This document shows, piece after piece, positions 1 to 6,100 of a stretch of DNA of 6,100 bases; positions within the stretch are counted from its first letter, which is position 1; each line of letters opens with the position of its first letter. Both the position numbers and the translations under genes were made by a program. The DNA is from Pseudomonadota bacterium (GTDB taxonomy: Bacteria > Pseudomonadota > Gammaproteobacteria > Burkholderiales > Burkholderiaceae_D): assembly GCA_023435945.1 (NCBI GenBank), contig JAEZLB010000272.1:1-6100 (forward strand), read 5' to 3'. The notes below the pieces were generated by a model that saw only the letters and a list, made by a program, of their open reading frames with translations, searched no databases and was not told the DNA's origin.

Positions 1-2171
1 ATCTTGCCCTGGCCGAACAGGTCGCCGACGATGTTCATGCCATCCATCAGCGGACCTTCGATCACGTTGATCGGACGACCGCCGCCTGCCATGATCTGCT
101 GGCGCATTTCCTCCGTGTCTTCGACGATCCAGTTCGTGATGCCATGCACCAGTGCATGCGCGAGGCGTTTTTCGACGGGGTCGTGGCGCCACTCCAGGGT
201 TTGTTCTTCCTTTTTTCCTCCGGCCTTCAGGGTTGCGGCGAATTCGATCATGCGCTCGGTCGCATCCTGGCGCCGGTTGAGTACGACATCTTCCACGCGC
301 TCGCGCAGTTCGGGATCGAGATCGTCATACACGCCCACCATCCCGGCATTCACGATGCCCATGGTCATGCCGGCCTTGATAGCGTGATACAGGAATACGG
401 TATGAATCGCCTCACGCGCCGGGTCGTTGCCGCGGAAAGAGAAGCTGACGTTGGATACGCCACCGCTGATCTTGGCGTAGGGCAGGTTTTCCTTGATCCA
501 GCGTACGGCATTGATGAAGTCGACCGCGTAGTTGTTGTGTTCTTCAATGCCGGTTGCAACGGCGAAGATGTTGGGGTCGAAGATGATGTCTTCCGGCGGG
601 AATCCGACCGTGTCGACCAGCAGGCGATAAGCGCGTTCGCAGATTTCAATCTTGCGCTCGAAGGTGTCGGCCTGGCCGGTTTCATCGAAGGCCATCACGA
701 TCACGGCTGCGCCATAACGGCGGCACAGTTTCGCTTGGCGCAGGAATTCTTCTTCACCTTCCTTCAGCGAAATCGAGTTGACGATAGCCTTGCCTTGTAC
801 GCATTTCAGGCCTGCTTCGATCACGCTCCATTTCGACGAGTCGATCATGATGGGCACGCGTGCGATGTCGGGCTCGGAAGCAATCAGGTTCAGGAAGCGC
901 GCCATCGCGGCAACCGAATCCAGCATCGCTTCATCCATGTTGATGTCGATGATCTGCGCGCCATTCTCTACCTGCTGGCGGGCGACCGACAAGGCTTCGT
1001 CATATTGTTCGTTCAGGATCAGGCGTGCAAAGGCCTTGGAGCCTGTCACGTTGGTGCGTTCGCCAACGTTGACGAACAGCGATTCATCGTTGATGGTGAA
1101 AGGCTCGAGTCCCGACAGCCTCATCTCGCGAGGAATCTCCGGAATTCTGCGGGGCGCGATTGTTGATACGGTCTCCGCAATCGCCTTGATGTGCGCAGGC
1201 GTGGTGCCGCAGCAACCGCCGGCGATGTTGACGAAACCGCTCTCCGCGAATTCCTTCAGCAGCGACGAGGTGACATCCGGTGTTTCATCGAAGCCGGTGT
1301 CCGACATCGGATTGGGTAGGCCGGCATTGGGATAGACGCAGACGAAGGTGTCGGCAATCTTGGACAGTTCTTCCGCATAGGGGCGCATCAGGGTGGCGCC
1401 GAGCGCACAGTTCAGGCCGATGGTCAGCGGCTTCGCATGACGCACCGAGTTCCAGAAGGCAGGCACGGTCTGTCCTGACAGGATGCGGCCCGAGGCGTCG
1501 GTGACAGTGCCGGAAATCATGATGGGCAGGCGTTTGCCGGATTCCTCGAAGAAGGTGTCGATGGCAAACAGCGCAGCCTTGCAGTTCAGGGTGTCGAAAA
1601 TGGTTTCGACCAGCAGCACATCGGCGCCGCCTTCCACCAGCGCGCGCGTCTGTTCCAGGTAGGCGGTTACCAGCTGGTCGAAGGTGACGTTGCGTGCACC
1701 CGGATCGTTCACGTCGGGAGAGATGGACGCCGTCTTGGGCGTGGGGCCGAGGGCTCCCGCCACAAAGCGCGGCTTGCCGGGCGTCGAGTATTTATCGCAG
1801 GCTTCGCGCGCCAGGCGAGCCGCCTGCACGTTCATCTCGTAGACGAGATGCGCCATGTGGTAATCATCTTGCGCCGCACGAGTGGCGGCGAAGGTATTGG
1901 TCTCGATCAGATCCGCGCCGGCTTCCAGATATTTTTCATGGATCTCGCGGATGATCTGCGGCTGCGTCAGGGTCAGTAATTCATTGTTGCCCTTAACGAA
2001 CAACTCCTTGCCCGGCACCGAAAAATCGGCGAAACGCGTTCCACGATAATCCTCTTCGGTCAGCTTATATTGCTGGATCATGGTACCCATGGCGCCATCC
2101 AGAATCAGGATGCGTTGGGATAGCAGCTCGCGCAGCAGGGTTTCAGTATCGGAGTGGGAATCGCGTTTCAT
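1..2171 (-). CDS. metH: Cobalamin-dependent methionine synthase, N-terminal 723 residues (cut by window edge)
   Basis: This enzyme transfers the methyl group of 5-methyltetrahydrofolate, through cob(I)alamin, to homocysteine, giving methionine and tetrahydrofolate in the cytoplasm. The frame is open without a stop from the ATG at 2171 to position 1. Seen: a homocysteine-binding domain (about residues 15-335) with LDGAMGTM at 24-31 and the three zinc-ligand cysteines, C255 in GLNC and C320/C321 in GGCCGT; a pterin-binding domain starting near residue 366 with [13 protein letters not shown]; and the start of the cobalamin cap module (about 667-723, [20 protein letters not shown]). The DxHxxG cobalamin-ligand motif and the SAM-binding reactivation domain would lie beyond the edge (E. 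coli MetH is about 1,227 residues). The homocysteine and folate domains are on one chain, unlike species in which they are split. The start is the only Met ahead of GAMGTM; no clear Shine-Dalgarno precedes it. Expression is probably controlled by the SAM-II-like leader and terminator directly upstream. Confidence 0.97.
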   Translation of the reverse strand, partial: MKRDSHSDTETLLRELLSQRILILDGAMGTMIQQYKLTEEDYRGTRFADFSVPGKELFVKGNNELLTLTQPQIIREIHEKYLEAGADLIETNTFAATRAAQDDYHMAHLVYEMNVQAARLAREACDKYSTPGKPRFVAGALGPTPKTASISPDVNDPGARNVTFDQLVTAYLEQTRALVEGGADVLLVETIFDTLNCKAALFAIDTFFEESGKRLPIMISGTVTDASGRILSGQTVPAFWNSVRHAKPLTIGLNCALGATLMRPYAEELSKIADTFVCVYPNAGLPNPMSDTGFDETPDVTSSLLKEFAESGFVNIAGGCCGTTPAHIKAIAETVSTIAPRRIPEIPREMRLSGLEPFTINDESLFVNVGERTNVTGSKAFARLILNEQYDEALSVARQQVENGAQIIDINMDEAMLDSVAAMARFLNLIASEPDIARVPIMIDSSKWSVIEAGLKCVQGKAIVNSISLKEGEEEFLRQAKLCRRYGAAVIVMAFDETGQADTFERKIEICERAYRLLVDTVGFPPEDIIFDPNIFAVATGIEEHNNYAVDFINAVRWIKENLPYAKISGGVSNVSFSFRGNDPAREAIHTVFLYHAIKAGMTMGIVNAGMVGVYDDLDPELRERVEDVVLNRRQDATERMIEFAATLKAGGKKEEQTLEWRHDPVEKRLAHALVHGITNWIVEDTEEMRQQIMAGGGRPINVIEGPLMDGMNIVGDLFGQGK

Positions 2172-2201
2172 AGCTAACAATGGTGCGGAAAGTTCGGACA
2201 A

Positions 2202-2234
2202 TAAAAAACCCGGCTTGCAAAACGGAGCCGGGTT
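2202..2234 (-). terminator. Intrinsic terminator in the metH leader (attenuator)
   Basis: Read on the minus strand, AACCCGGCT (2234-2226) pairs perfectly over 9 bp with AGCCGGGTT (2215-2207) across a 10-nt loop (2225-2216). A T-run follows, continuing from the stem to about 2203. On the plus strand the stem is not followed by a T-run, so it acts on minus-strand transcripts. It lies 35 bases before the metH ATG and after the SAM-II-like aptamer, so it is inside the metH transcript and not at the end of an upstream gene. This is the layout of a riboswitch expression platform controlled by premature termination. Its 5' strand and loop overlap segments that can pair with upstream aptamer bases. 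Confidence 0.9.
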
Positions 2235-2244
2235 ATTCCATGTT

Positions 2245-2322
2245 CCGCTTTAGCAGTATTTGTTACTGGGACTCTACCCGGGCGCCCGCAAGCTGGGTTT
2301 GACTTTTCAATCAAATCGGCGC
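2245..2322 (-). promoter_or_regulatory. SAM-II (metA/SAM-alpha) riboswitch, variant with enlarged loops 1 and 3
   Basis: A cis-acting RNA predicted to bind S-adenosylmethionine and lower metH expression. On the minus strand P1 is GCGCC (2322-2318) with GGCGC (2286-2282). GATTT follows the first P1 strand, as in known SAM-II RNAs. The pseudoknot helix P2 is CCAGCTTGC (2296-2288) with GCTAAAGCGG (2254-2245): two C-G pairs, an unpaired A, G-C, C-G, two T-A pairs, then after the two-base gap (A and U) G-C and C-G. Both strands have the same lengths as the canonical SAM-II strands, and the conserved GCUAA, whose U contacts the ligand in known structures, is kept. Unlike the compact form of about 52 nt, loop 1 carries an insert that can fold (TTTGA/TCAAA), and loop 3 is about 27 nt with a possible GGG/CCC hairpin. 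SAM-II variants with long loops are, as I recall, described. Position before metH and a terminator fits the role. SAH and SAM-I types do not fit. The assignment rests on hand alignment. Confidence 0.82.
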
Positions 2323-2328
2323 TGTGAA

Positions 2329-2357
2329 ATTATACGTTAAATCAAGGGTTTGGTTAA
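2329..2357 (-). promoter_or_regulatory. Sigma-70-type promoter of metH
   Basis: On the minus strand a perfect TATAAT (2334-2329) lies 17 bp from TTAACC (2357-2352), which matches TTGACA at four of six bases. The predicted transcription start is around 2325-2322, which is where P1 of the SAM-II-like aptamer begins, so the transcript would carry the aptamer at its extreme 5' end. The promoter lies in the 48-bp gap that opens after the stop of the upstream hydrolase gene, so metH does not depend on read-through from it. Confidence 0.78.
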
Positions 2358-2405
2358 GGAAGGGCGGCTCGTGAGGCGGCAGTATTGAGCGATTGTCATG
2401 CCTAT

Positions 2406-3248
2406 TCATGCTGCGGCGCGGTTGATGTCCCTGATTCTTTTTTCATCCAGCTTCAGGGTCAGACATTTGGCCGAACCGCCGGCTTTCATGAATTCGGTCA
2501 GCGGCGTCTGTTTGACCGTGAAGCCGCAACGGTTTAAATCGGAGATCAAGCCGGGTGATGCGCGATTCAGGAATACATGCCGGTCGCAGTTGACGGCGTT
2601 GCAGGCGAAATGAAAGGCATCGGTTTCGCCTACTGCGATGCGGTACGAAGCCGGTACGCATCTGGCAATGGCCGCTTGCGAAGCAGCATCGAAAGCGCCG
2701 GGATAATACATCAGGTAACCGCCTTCCAGCGGGCAAAAGCAGGTGTCCAGATGATAAAACCGCGCATCAATCAGCCTGAGCGGTTCGGTTTCAATATCAA
2801 GTAACTTGGACAAATGGCTGGCGCAGTCCAGATCCGTGCGGTGGCCATATCCCATCCAAAGCACAGGCTGGGCGCGGTCGAGCAAGGCGTCGCCTGCGCC
2901 TTCGAAATAGAGATGCCCGGGCAGTGTGAGTACTTCGAAGCCTTGGCCGGCAGCCCAGGCTGCAAAATGCGGCTCTTCCGCTTGCCGCTGCGGATGACGG
3001 AAATGCGAGGCCACAAAACGGTGCTCCAGCACCAGCCCGGCATTCGCGGTAAACACCATGTCCGGCACACCTGCAATGGGTGTGATCCGCTCTACGTCCG
3101 CGACTTCACTGAGCAAAGCAGCAAGCGACTGCCATTGCCGGCTGGCTAATCCAGCACTGGTCCCTGCCACATGGTGTTCCATCCAAGGATTAATGACATA
3201 AGACACTTCAAAATGCTCAGGCGGACACATCAGAAAACGTTCACGCAT
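2406..3248 (-). CDS. Dimethylarginine dimethylaminohydrolase/amidinotransferase-family hydrolase
   Basis: A 280-residue cytoplasmic protein of the guanidine-modifying superfamily (DDAH, arginine deiminase, amidinotransferases), whose members attack a guanidinium carbon through an active-site cysteine. Seen: MCPPEHFEVSYVINPWM (7-23); PDMVFTANAG (62-71), typical of the DDAH-like branch; FEGAGDAL (115-122), with E116 as the likely catalytic acid; FYHLDTCF (164-171), with H166 as the likely general base; and GGSAKCLTL (257-265), with C262 as the likely nucleophile. All the catalytic positions are present, so it should be active. There is no signal peptide or membrane segment. The ATG at 3248 has AAGAGG seven bases upstream (3261-3256) and no better alternative. 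The gene appears to stand alone: no gene is seen in the 509 bp before it, and metH behind it has its own promoter. I see no clear terminator after it. The substrate could be methylated arginine, arginine or another guanidino compound; the sequence alone does not decide, so no symbol is given. Confidence 0.85.
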   Translation of the reverse strand: MRERFLMCPPEHFEVSYVINPWMEHHVAGTSAGLASRQWQSLAALLSEVADVERITPIAGVPDMVFTANAGLVLEHRFVASHFRHPQRQAEEPHFAAWAAGQGFEVLTLPGHLYFEGAGDALLDRAQPVLWMGYGHRTDLDCASHLSKLLDIETEPLRLIDARFYHLDTCFCPLEGGYLMYYPGAFDAASQAAIARCVPASYRIAVGETDAFHFACNAVNCDRHVFLNRASPGLISDLNRCGFTVKQTPLTEFMKAGGSAKCLTLKLDEKRIRDINRAAA

Positions 3249-3757
3249 CAGGTTGCCTCTTCGGGTTTATGGCGGATTCAAGCGCGCTTCTCGACTGGGC
3301 GCATCTGCTCAGTCTCAAAGAATAGCTGGGTACGTTTAGGGGCGAATCAAGTGGTTTTAAAGGCTGCTGTACATTTTGTTACTAAATGGGCGGGCGGCAG
3401 CCTTCTGCAAGGAAACGCGATTCGCATACCATGGTTTCACGAGTTGTCGATGCCTCGCGCATCATCCGCAACCATGCATGTCTCAAAGTGATACAAGCTT
3501 CTTTATCGGAGGGGGCGCCTGCGATAATTTTGCGCTGCCGAGTCCGCAGTAGCAGGATGGTGCTTCGGCTTAGCAAGCGAGAAGGAGCGGTGGCTATCCG
3601 TTTCGTGAAATAGTGGCGCAGCAGCACGATATCTGCTGGTGGCTATCGGAGAAAGGAGATGTGTCTGACCTAAGGCCAGGCATGCCTCTCCAGCCGGTCG
3701 CCTGATGGAGGAGTGTGGCGATGCAGACGGCCATTTGGCAAGTCGCCCATGGCTTGC
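3249..3757. other. 509-bp intergenic gap with no supported gene
   Basis: This gap lies between the end of fmt and the start of the DDAH-family gene. Two short open frames cover nearly the same bases on opposite strands: plus 3386-3613 (75 codons) and minus 3382-3627 (81 codons, GTG start). Neither has a ribosome binding site, a recognisable motif or a family resemblance, and each may be a mirror of the other. A near-identical 12-base stretch, GGTGGCTATC followed by CG or GG, occurs at 3589-3600 and 3638-3649. I see no tRNA, no strong terminator for fmt and no convincing promoter for the DDAH-family gene. It could hold a long leader, a small RNA or the remains of a lost gene; the sequence does not decide. 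Confidence 0.5.
3256..3261 (-). promoter_or_regulatory. Ribosome binding site of the DDAH-family gene
   Basis: AAGAGG on the minus strand lies seven bases before the ATG at 3248 and supports that start. It is the clearest Shine-Dalgarno sequence in the window; metH, fmt and def lack one of similar quality. Confidence 0.6.
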
Positions 3758-4723
3758 TCAGGATGTCTTGGGTGTAAAGCGTCCGCCTTCCATGGGAAAG
3801 CCTTTCAGGAATTCTGCGGCGGACAAGCGTTTGCCGCCCGGCTTTTGCAATTCCTTCAAACGCAGCACGCCTTCTCCGCATGCCACGAGAACGCCGGATT
3901 GCGGATCGGCGGCAATAACCCGCCCCGGTTCATTCAGGGATGAGGGCGGGGCGATTTCCGCCTGCCAGATCTTGACGGGTGTGCCATTGAAATCGGCTAC
4001 AGCGCCCGGGAAAGGATTGAAGGCGCGTATTTTGCGGGCCAGTATTTCGGCTGGCAGGGCGAAGTCGAGCGATGCTTCATCCTTGCTGATCTTGGCGGCA
4101 TAAGTAACTCCCTGCTCCGGCTGTGGCGTTGCTGTCAGCGGACTCTCTTGCAATTGCTGAAGGGCCTGCACGATCATTTCACCCCCCATCTTGGCCAGTT
4201 CATCATGCAGGCTGCCGGTGCTAGCATCGGCAGCAATAGGAAGATGGCGGCACATCAGCATCGCACCTGTATCCAGGCCTTCATCCATCTGCATGATGGT
4301 AATGCCGGTTTCCGCATCGCCTGCTTCGATGGCCCGATGTATCGGTGCCGCACCGCGCCAGCGCGGCAGCAGTGATGCATGAATATTGATGCAGCCATGC
4401 CTGGGAATAGAAAGCACTGAAGGCGGCAGGATCAGACCGTAAGCGGCCACCACCATGACATCGGAATCGGTTGCGGACAATAGCTCATGCGCCTGCTGCG
4501 CCTGGTCGGCATGCTTGCCATCGAGGCGCAGGGAGACAGGTTGTGCCACAGGAATGCCGTGAGCCAGTGCAAATTGCTTGACCGGCGAAGGCTGCAGTTG
4601 CATGCCGCGTCCGGCAGGGCGGTCGGGCTGGGTCAGGACGAGCGGAATCTCGAAGCCTGCGGCATGCAGGGCCTTGAGTGCCGTGGCAGCAAACTCGGGG
4701 GTGCCGGCAAAGATGACTTTCAT
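3758..4723 (-). CDS. fmt: Methionyl-tRNA formyltransferase
   Basis: Transfers a formyl group from 10-formyltetrahydrofolate to methionyl-tRNA(fMet), making the initiator tRNA for bacterial translation. From the ATG at 4723 the protein has 321 residues, normal for the family. Seen: [12 protein letters not shown] at the N-terminus (start of the Rossmann-like domain); QPDRPAGRG (32-40); [16 protein letters not shown] (112-127) with catalytic N113 and H115; MDEGLDTG (146-153) with catalytic D151; and the C-terminal tRNA-binding domain from about 209, including [11 protein letters not shown] (231-241). The frame stays open upstream to a GTG at 4750, which would add nine residues. I prefer 4723 because the family's conserved sequence begins there, though neither start has a good Shine-Dalgarno. 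The gene follows def on the same strand after 132 bp, so co-transcription is likely. The neighbour's enzyme later removes the formyl group added here. Confidence 0.96.
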   Translation of the reverse strand: MKVIFAGTPEFAATALKALHAAGFEIPLVLTQPDRPAGRGMQLQPSPVKQFALAHGIPVAQPVSLRLDGKHADQAQQAHELLSATDSDVMVVAAYGLILPPSVLSIPRHGCINIHASLLPRWRGAAPIHRAIEAGDAETGITIMQMDEGLDTGAMLMCRHLPIAADASTGSLHDELAKMGGEMIVQALQQLQESPLTATPQPEQGVTYAAKISKDEASLDFALPAEILARKIRAFNPFPGAVADFNGTPVKIWQAEIAPPSSLNEPGRVIAADPQSGVLVACGEGVLRLKELQKPGGKRLSAAEFLKGFPMEGGRFTPKTS

Positions 4724-4855
4724 GATGGTGGCTTGTTTGTCTTTTTCCACTCAATCAAGTGGAGGTTACCTGCATGCACTTACAACAGGCAGGGCGTAGT
4801 CACGCCGGGTTCAAGATCTGGCTCGATACGATTGCCGAAAAGGCAGAGCTGCCCG

Positions 4856-5407
4856 TTATTTGACAGCCACGCGTCCTTTTTCCAGCTCGCGCTGCTTGTC
4901 GCGCTTGAGTTCTCGCTCTTCTTTCTGCAGCCGGGTCTTGATGCGATTGCGCTTTAACGGCGATAAATATTCGACGAATACCTTGCCCTTCAGGTGATCC
5001 ATTTCATGCTGCACGCAGACTGCCATCAGGTCATCCGCTTCGAGTTCGAAGGGACGGCCTTCCACATCCTGCGCACGTACCTTCACTCTCGCAGGGCGCT
5101 CGACACCATCATAAATGCCAGGCACGGACAGGCAACCTTCGTCATACACGCGTTTTTCAGCACTGGCCCAGATGATCTGGGGATTGACGAGCACCAGCAA
5201 CTGGTCGCGCGTTTCGGAGATATCAATAACGATCACTTGTTCGTGCACATCGACCTGCGTCGCCGCGAGCCCGATGCCGGGAGCGTCATACATGGTCTCA
5301 GCCATGTCGGCAGCCAGCTTTTTCAGGCGTTCGTCGAACACCGTGACAGGCTTGGCGACCTTGTGCAGGCGAGGATCAGGATAACGAAGGATATTCAGCA
5401 GAGACAT
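4856..5407 (-). CDS. def: Peptide deformylase
   Basis: A metal-dependent hydrolase that removes the N-formyl group from the first methionine of new proteins at the ribosome. The 183-residue protein shows the three family motifs: GIGLAATQ (44-51), EGCLS (90-94) with metal ligand C92, and HEMDH (134-138) with ligands H134 and H138 and catalytic E135. All active-site residues are intact. The C-terminus (about 150-183) is a highly charged, probably helical tail, making the protein somewhat longer than the E. coli enzyme (169 residues). The ATG at 5407 gives the typical start [14 protein letters not shown]. The frame also extends to a TTG at 5422 (five more residues), which I reject because the conserved sequence starts at 5407. 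It is the first gene of the def-fmt pair and is divergent from the LysM protein gene, with a 179-bp shared upstream region. Confidence 0.97.
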   Translation of the reverse strand: MSLLNILRYPDPRLHKVAKPVTVFDERLKKLAADMAETMYDAPGIGLAATQVDVHEQVIVIDISETRDQLLVLVNPQIIWASAEKRVYDEGCLSVPGIYDGVERPARVKVRAQDVEGRPFELEADDLMAVCVQHEMDHLKGKVFVEYLSPLKRNRIKTRLQKEERELKRDKQRELEKGRVAVK

Positions 5408-5529
5408 ACGACTTTTGCGCAACAGAACATGGAAATTGGAACCGCTTTTCTTGCTAGTTCAAACATTCGTGGGCAGAATTTGATTCACTTTGGCAAGTTT
5501 CGCATTGAAACAAACAATTCAAATGAAAT

Positions 5530-5545
5530 TACTGCAATTGCAGTA
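5530..5545. promoter_or_regulatory. 16-bp perfect palindrome between def and the LysM gene (possible operator)
   Basis: TACTGCAATTGCAGTA reads the same on both strands and lies 42 bp before the LysM gene's ATG and 123 bp before the def ATG. Perfect symmetry of this length in an AT-rich divergent intergenic region fits a dimeric regulator's site. The best promoter-like pair I find for the plus strand is TTGAAA (5505-5510) with a poor -10, ATTACT (5528-5533), 17 bp away; it would overlap the palindrome. TTGAA and TTCAA also form a short inverted repeat at 5505-5522. I cannot name a regulator; the sequence does not match the CTGT-N8-ACAG LexA pattern or an FNR box. Confidence 0.4.
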
Positions 5546-5586
5546 TCGGGGCTGCCACGTTGATAAGTCCTCCTCATCGGAAAACT

Positions 5587-6100
5587 ATGAAAAAGTTTAG
5601 CACAGTCGGGACTGCCCTCGCTCTAGCACTCCTCGCGGCAAGTCTGCCTGTTACCGCTCAGTCTACCTCTGCAACGCCTCAATGCGAGTTCCTTGCCAAC
5701 GCACCCGATCAGCATACGGTAGTGCGCGGTGATACCTTGTGGGATCTGTCTGCACGCTTTCTGAAAAACCCGTGGTGCTGGCCTCAGGTGTGGGACATGA
5801 ATCGCGAGGACATCAAGAATCCTCACTGGATTTATCCCAGCCAGGTCATTTATTTCGATCGTGCTACCAATCGACTGCGTTTGGGTTCTTCACCCGATGG
5901 TATGCATACGGTAAAGCTCTCGCCGGGCATTCGCAGCACCAGGCTGGAAGATACGGCCGTTCCTTCCATTCCAACGCAGGCCATCGAGCCCTTCTTGTCC
6001 CGGCCCCTGATCGTCAGGGAGGATGAATTACAGTCCACGCCTCGCATCATCGCAGGAGTCGACGGGCGTGTGTATTTTGGCAAAGGGGACAGGGTTTATG
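5587..6100 (+). CDS. Exported LysM-domain protein, N-terminal 171 residues (cut by window edge)
   Basis: Probably a periplasmic protein that binds peptidoglycan through its LysM domain; the role is not known. Seen: a signal peptide with MKK, a hydrophobic stretch (about 9-20) and a likely type I cleavage site after VTA (22-24). There is no lipobox cysteine, so it is not a lipoprotein. A LysM domain follows at about 43-91, beginning HTVVRGDTLWDLSARFL and ending IYPSQVIYFD, with an insertion rich in Trp (NPWCWPQVW, 61-69). C33 and C64 are the only cysteines in the visible part and could form a disulfide in the periplasm. The remainder (about 92-171) has no motif I know, and the stop lies outside the window. 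The ATG at 5587 follows a modest GGAA at 5579-5582 and gives a complete signal peptide, which supports this start. From memory, genes of this type sit beside def-fmt, often ahead of dprA, in betaproteobacteria; dprA is not visible here. Confidence 0.88.
   Translation, partial: MKKFSTVGTALALALLAASLPVTAQSTSATPQCEFLANAPDQHTVVRGDTLWDLSARFLKNPWCWPQVWDMNREDIKNPHWIYPSQVIYFDRATNRLRLGSSPDGMHTVKLSPGIRSTRLEDTAVPSIPTQAIEPFLSRPLIVREDELQSTPRIIAGVDGRVYFGKGDRVY

Noticed and set aside
144..1166. Long open frame of 340 codons on the plus strand inside metH
   Set aside because: It is antisense to metH, which has full family motifs over the same bases. Its protein has no recognisable domain and reflects the codon pattern of the opposite strand.
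2202..2330. SAH riboswitch or SAM-I/S-box as the metH leader
   Set aside because: SAH elements are plausible before metH in betaproteobacteria, but the conserved SAH core (GAGGAGCGCUGC...AGGCUCGG) is absent, and there is no SAM-I four-way junction with kink-turn. The SAM-II pseudoknot fits much better. I also saw no cobalamin box.
2358..2405. Terminator for the DDAH-family gene
   Set aside because: The GCCGCC copies here are direct, not inverted, repeats and no T-run follows on the minus strand.
3386..3627. Small genes on either strand of the 509-bp gap
   Set aside because: No ribosome binding site, no conserved motif, and the two frames overlap almost fully on opposite strands, so neither can be preferred.
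4487..4957. Plus-strand frame of 156 codons across the def-fmt junction
   Set aside because: It is antisense to the ends of def and fmt, whose catalytic motifs and reading frames are clear.
4994..5563. Plus-strand frame of 189 codons opposite def
   Set aside because: It mirrors the def coding region and has no family resemblance of its own.
5850..6083. Minus-strand frame of 77 codons inside the LysM gene
   Set aside because: It lies wholly opposite a gene with a signal peptide and LysM domain and shows no motif.
1..6100. Mobile element, CRISPR array, tRNA/rRNA, or prophage remnants
   Set aside because: No transposase, regular repeat-spacer pattern, tRNA fold, terminal inverted repeats or phage gene was seen; the recognisable genes are core housekeeping or commonly chromosomal.

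Overview
The window looks like ordinary chromosomal DNA of a GC-rich proteobacterium, most likely a betaproteobacterium of the Burkholderiales and perhaps of the Oxalobacteraceae. This rests on the style of the proteins, the single-chain cobalamin methionine synthase, and a def-fmt pair facing a LysM protein gene. The placement is from memory of gene orders, not from a search. Five protein genes are recognisable. Four are on the minus strand (def, fmt, an amidinotransferase-fold hydrolase, metH) and one is on the plus strand (LysM protein).

Layout from left to right. Positions 1-2171 (minus) hold the first 723 codons of metH, cut by the window edge. Positions 2202-2357 are the metH control region, read on the minus strand: a sigma-70-type promoter, then an RNA that fits the SAM-II riboswitch fold with two enlarged loops, then a strong intrinsic terminator before the metH start. 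Positions 2406-3248 (minus) encode a 280-residue protein of the dimethylarginine dimethylaminohydrolase/amidinotransferase family. Positions 3249-3757 hold no gene I can support. Positions 3758-4723 (minus) are fmt and 4856-5407 (minus) are def. Positions 5408-5586 form a divergent intergenic region with a 16-bp perfect palindrome. Positions 5587-6100 (plus) are the start of an exported LysM protein, cut by the window edge.

How the genes fit together. def and fmt act at the two ends of the formyl-methionine cycle: Fmt formylates initiator Met-tRNA and Def removes the formyl group from new proteins. MetH makes methionine, the precursor of S-adenosylmethionine (SAM). The RNA in its leader looks built to sense SAM and stop transcription when SAM is plentiful. 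The hydrolase has no evident link to either neighbour.

The most interesting object is the metH leader. The SAM-II core segments are present with the expected lengths and pairings. Extra sequence sits in loop 1 and loop 3, the predicted transcript starts almost exactly at the aptamer, and the 3' strand of the pseudoknot can alternatively pair with the terminator loop. This is a complete, testable transcription-attenuation model.
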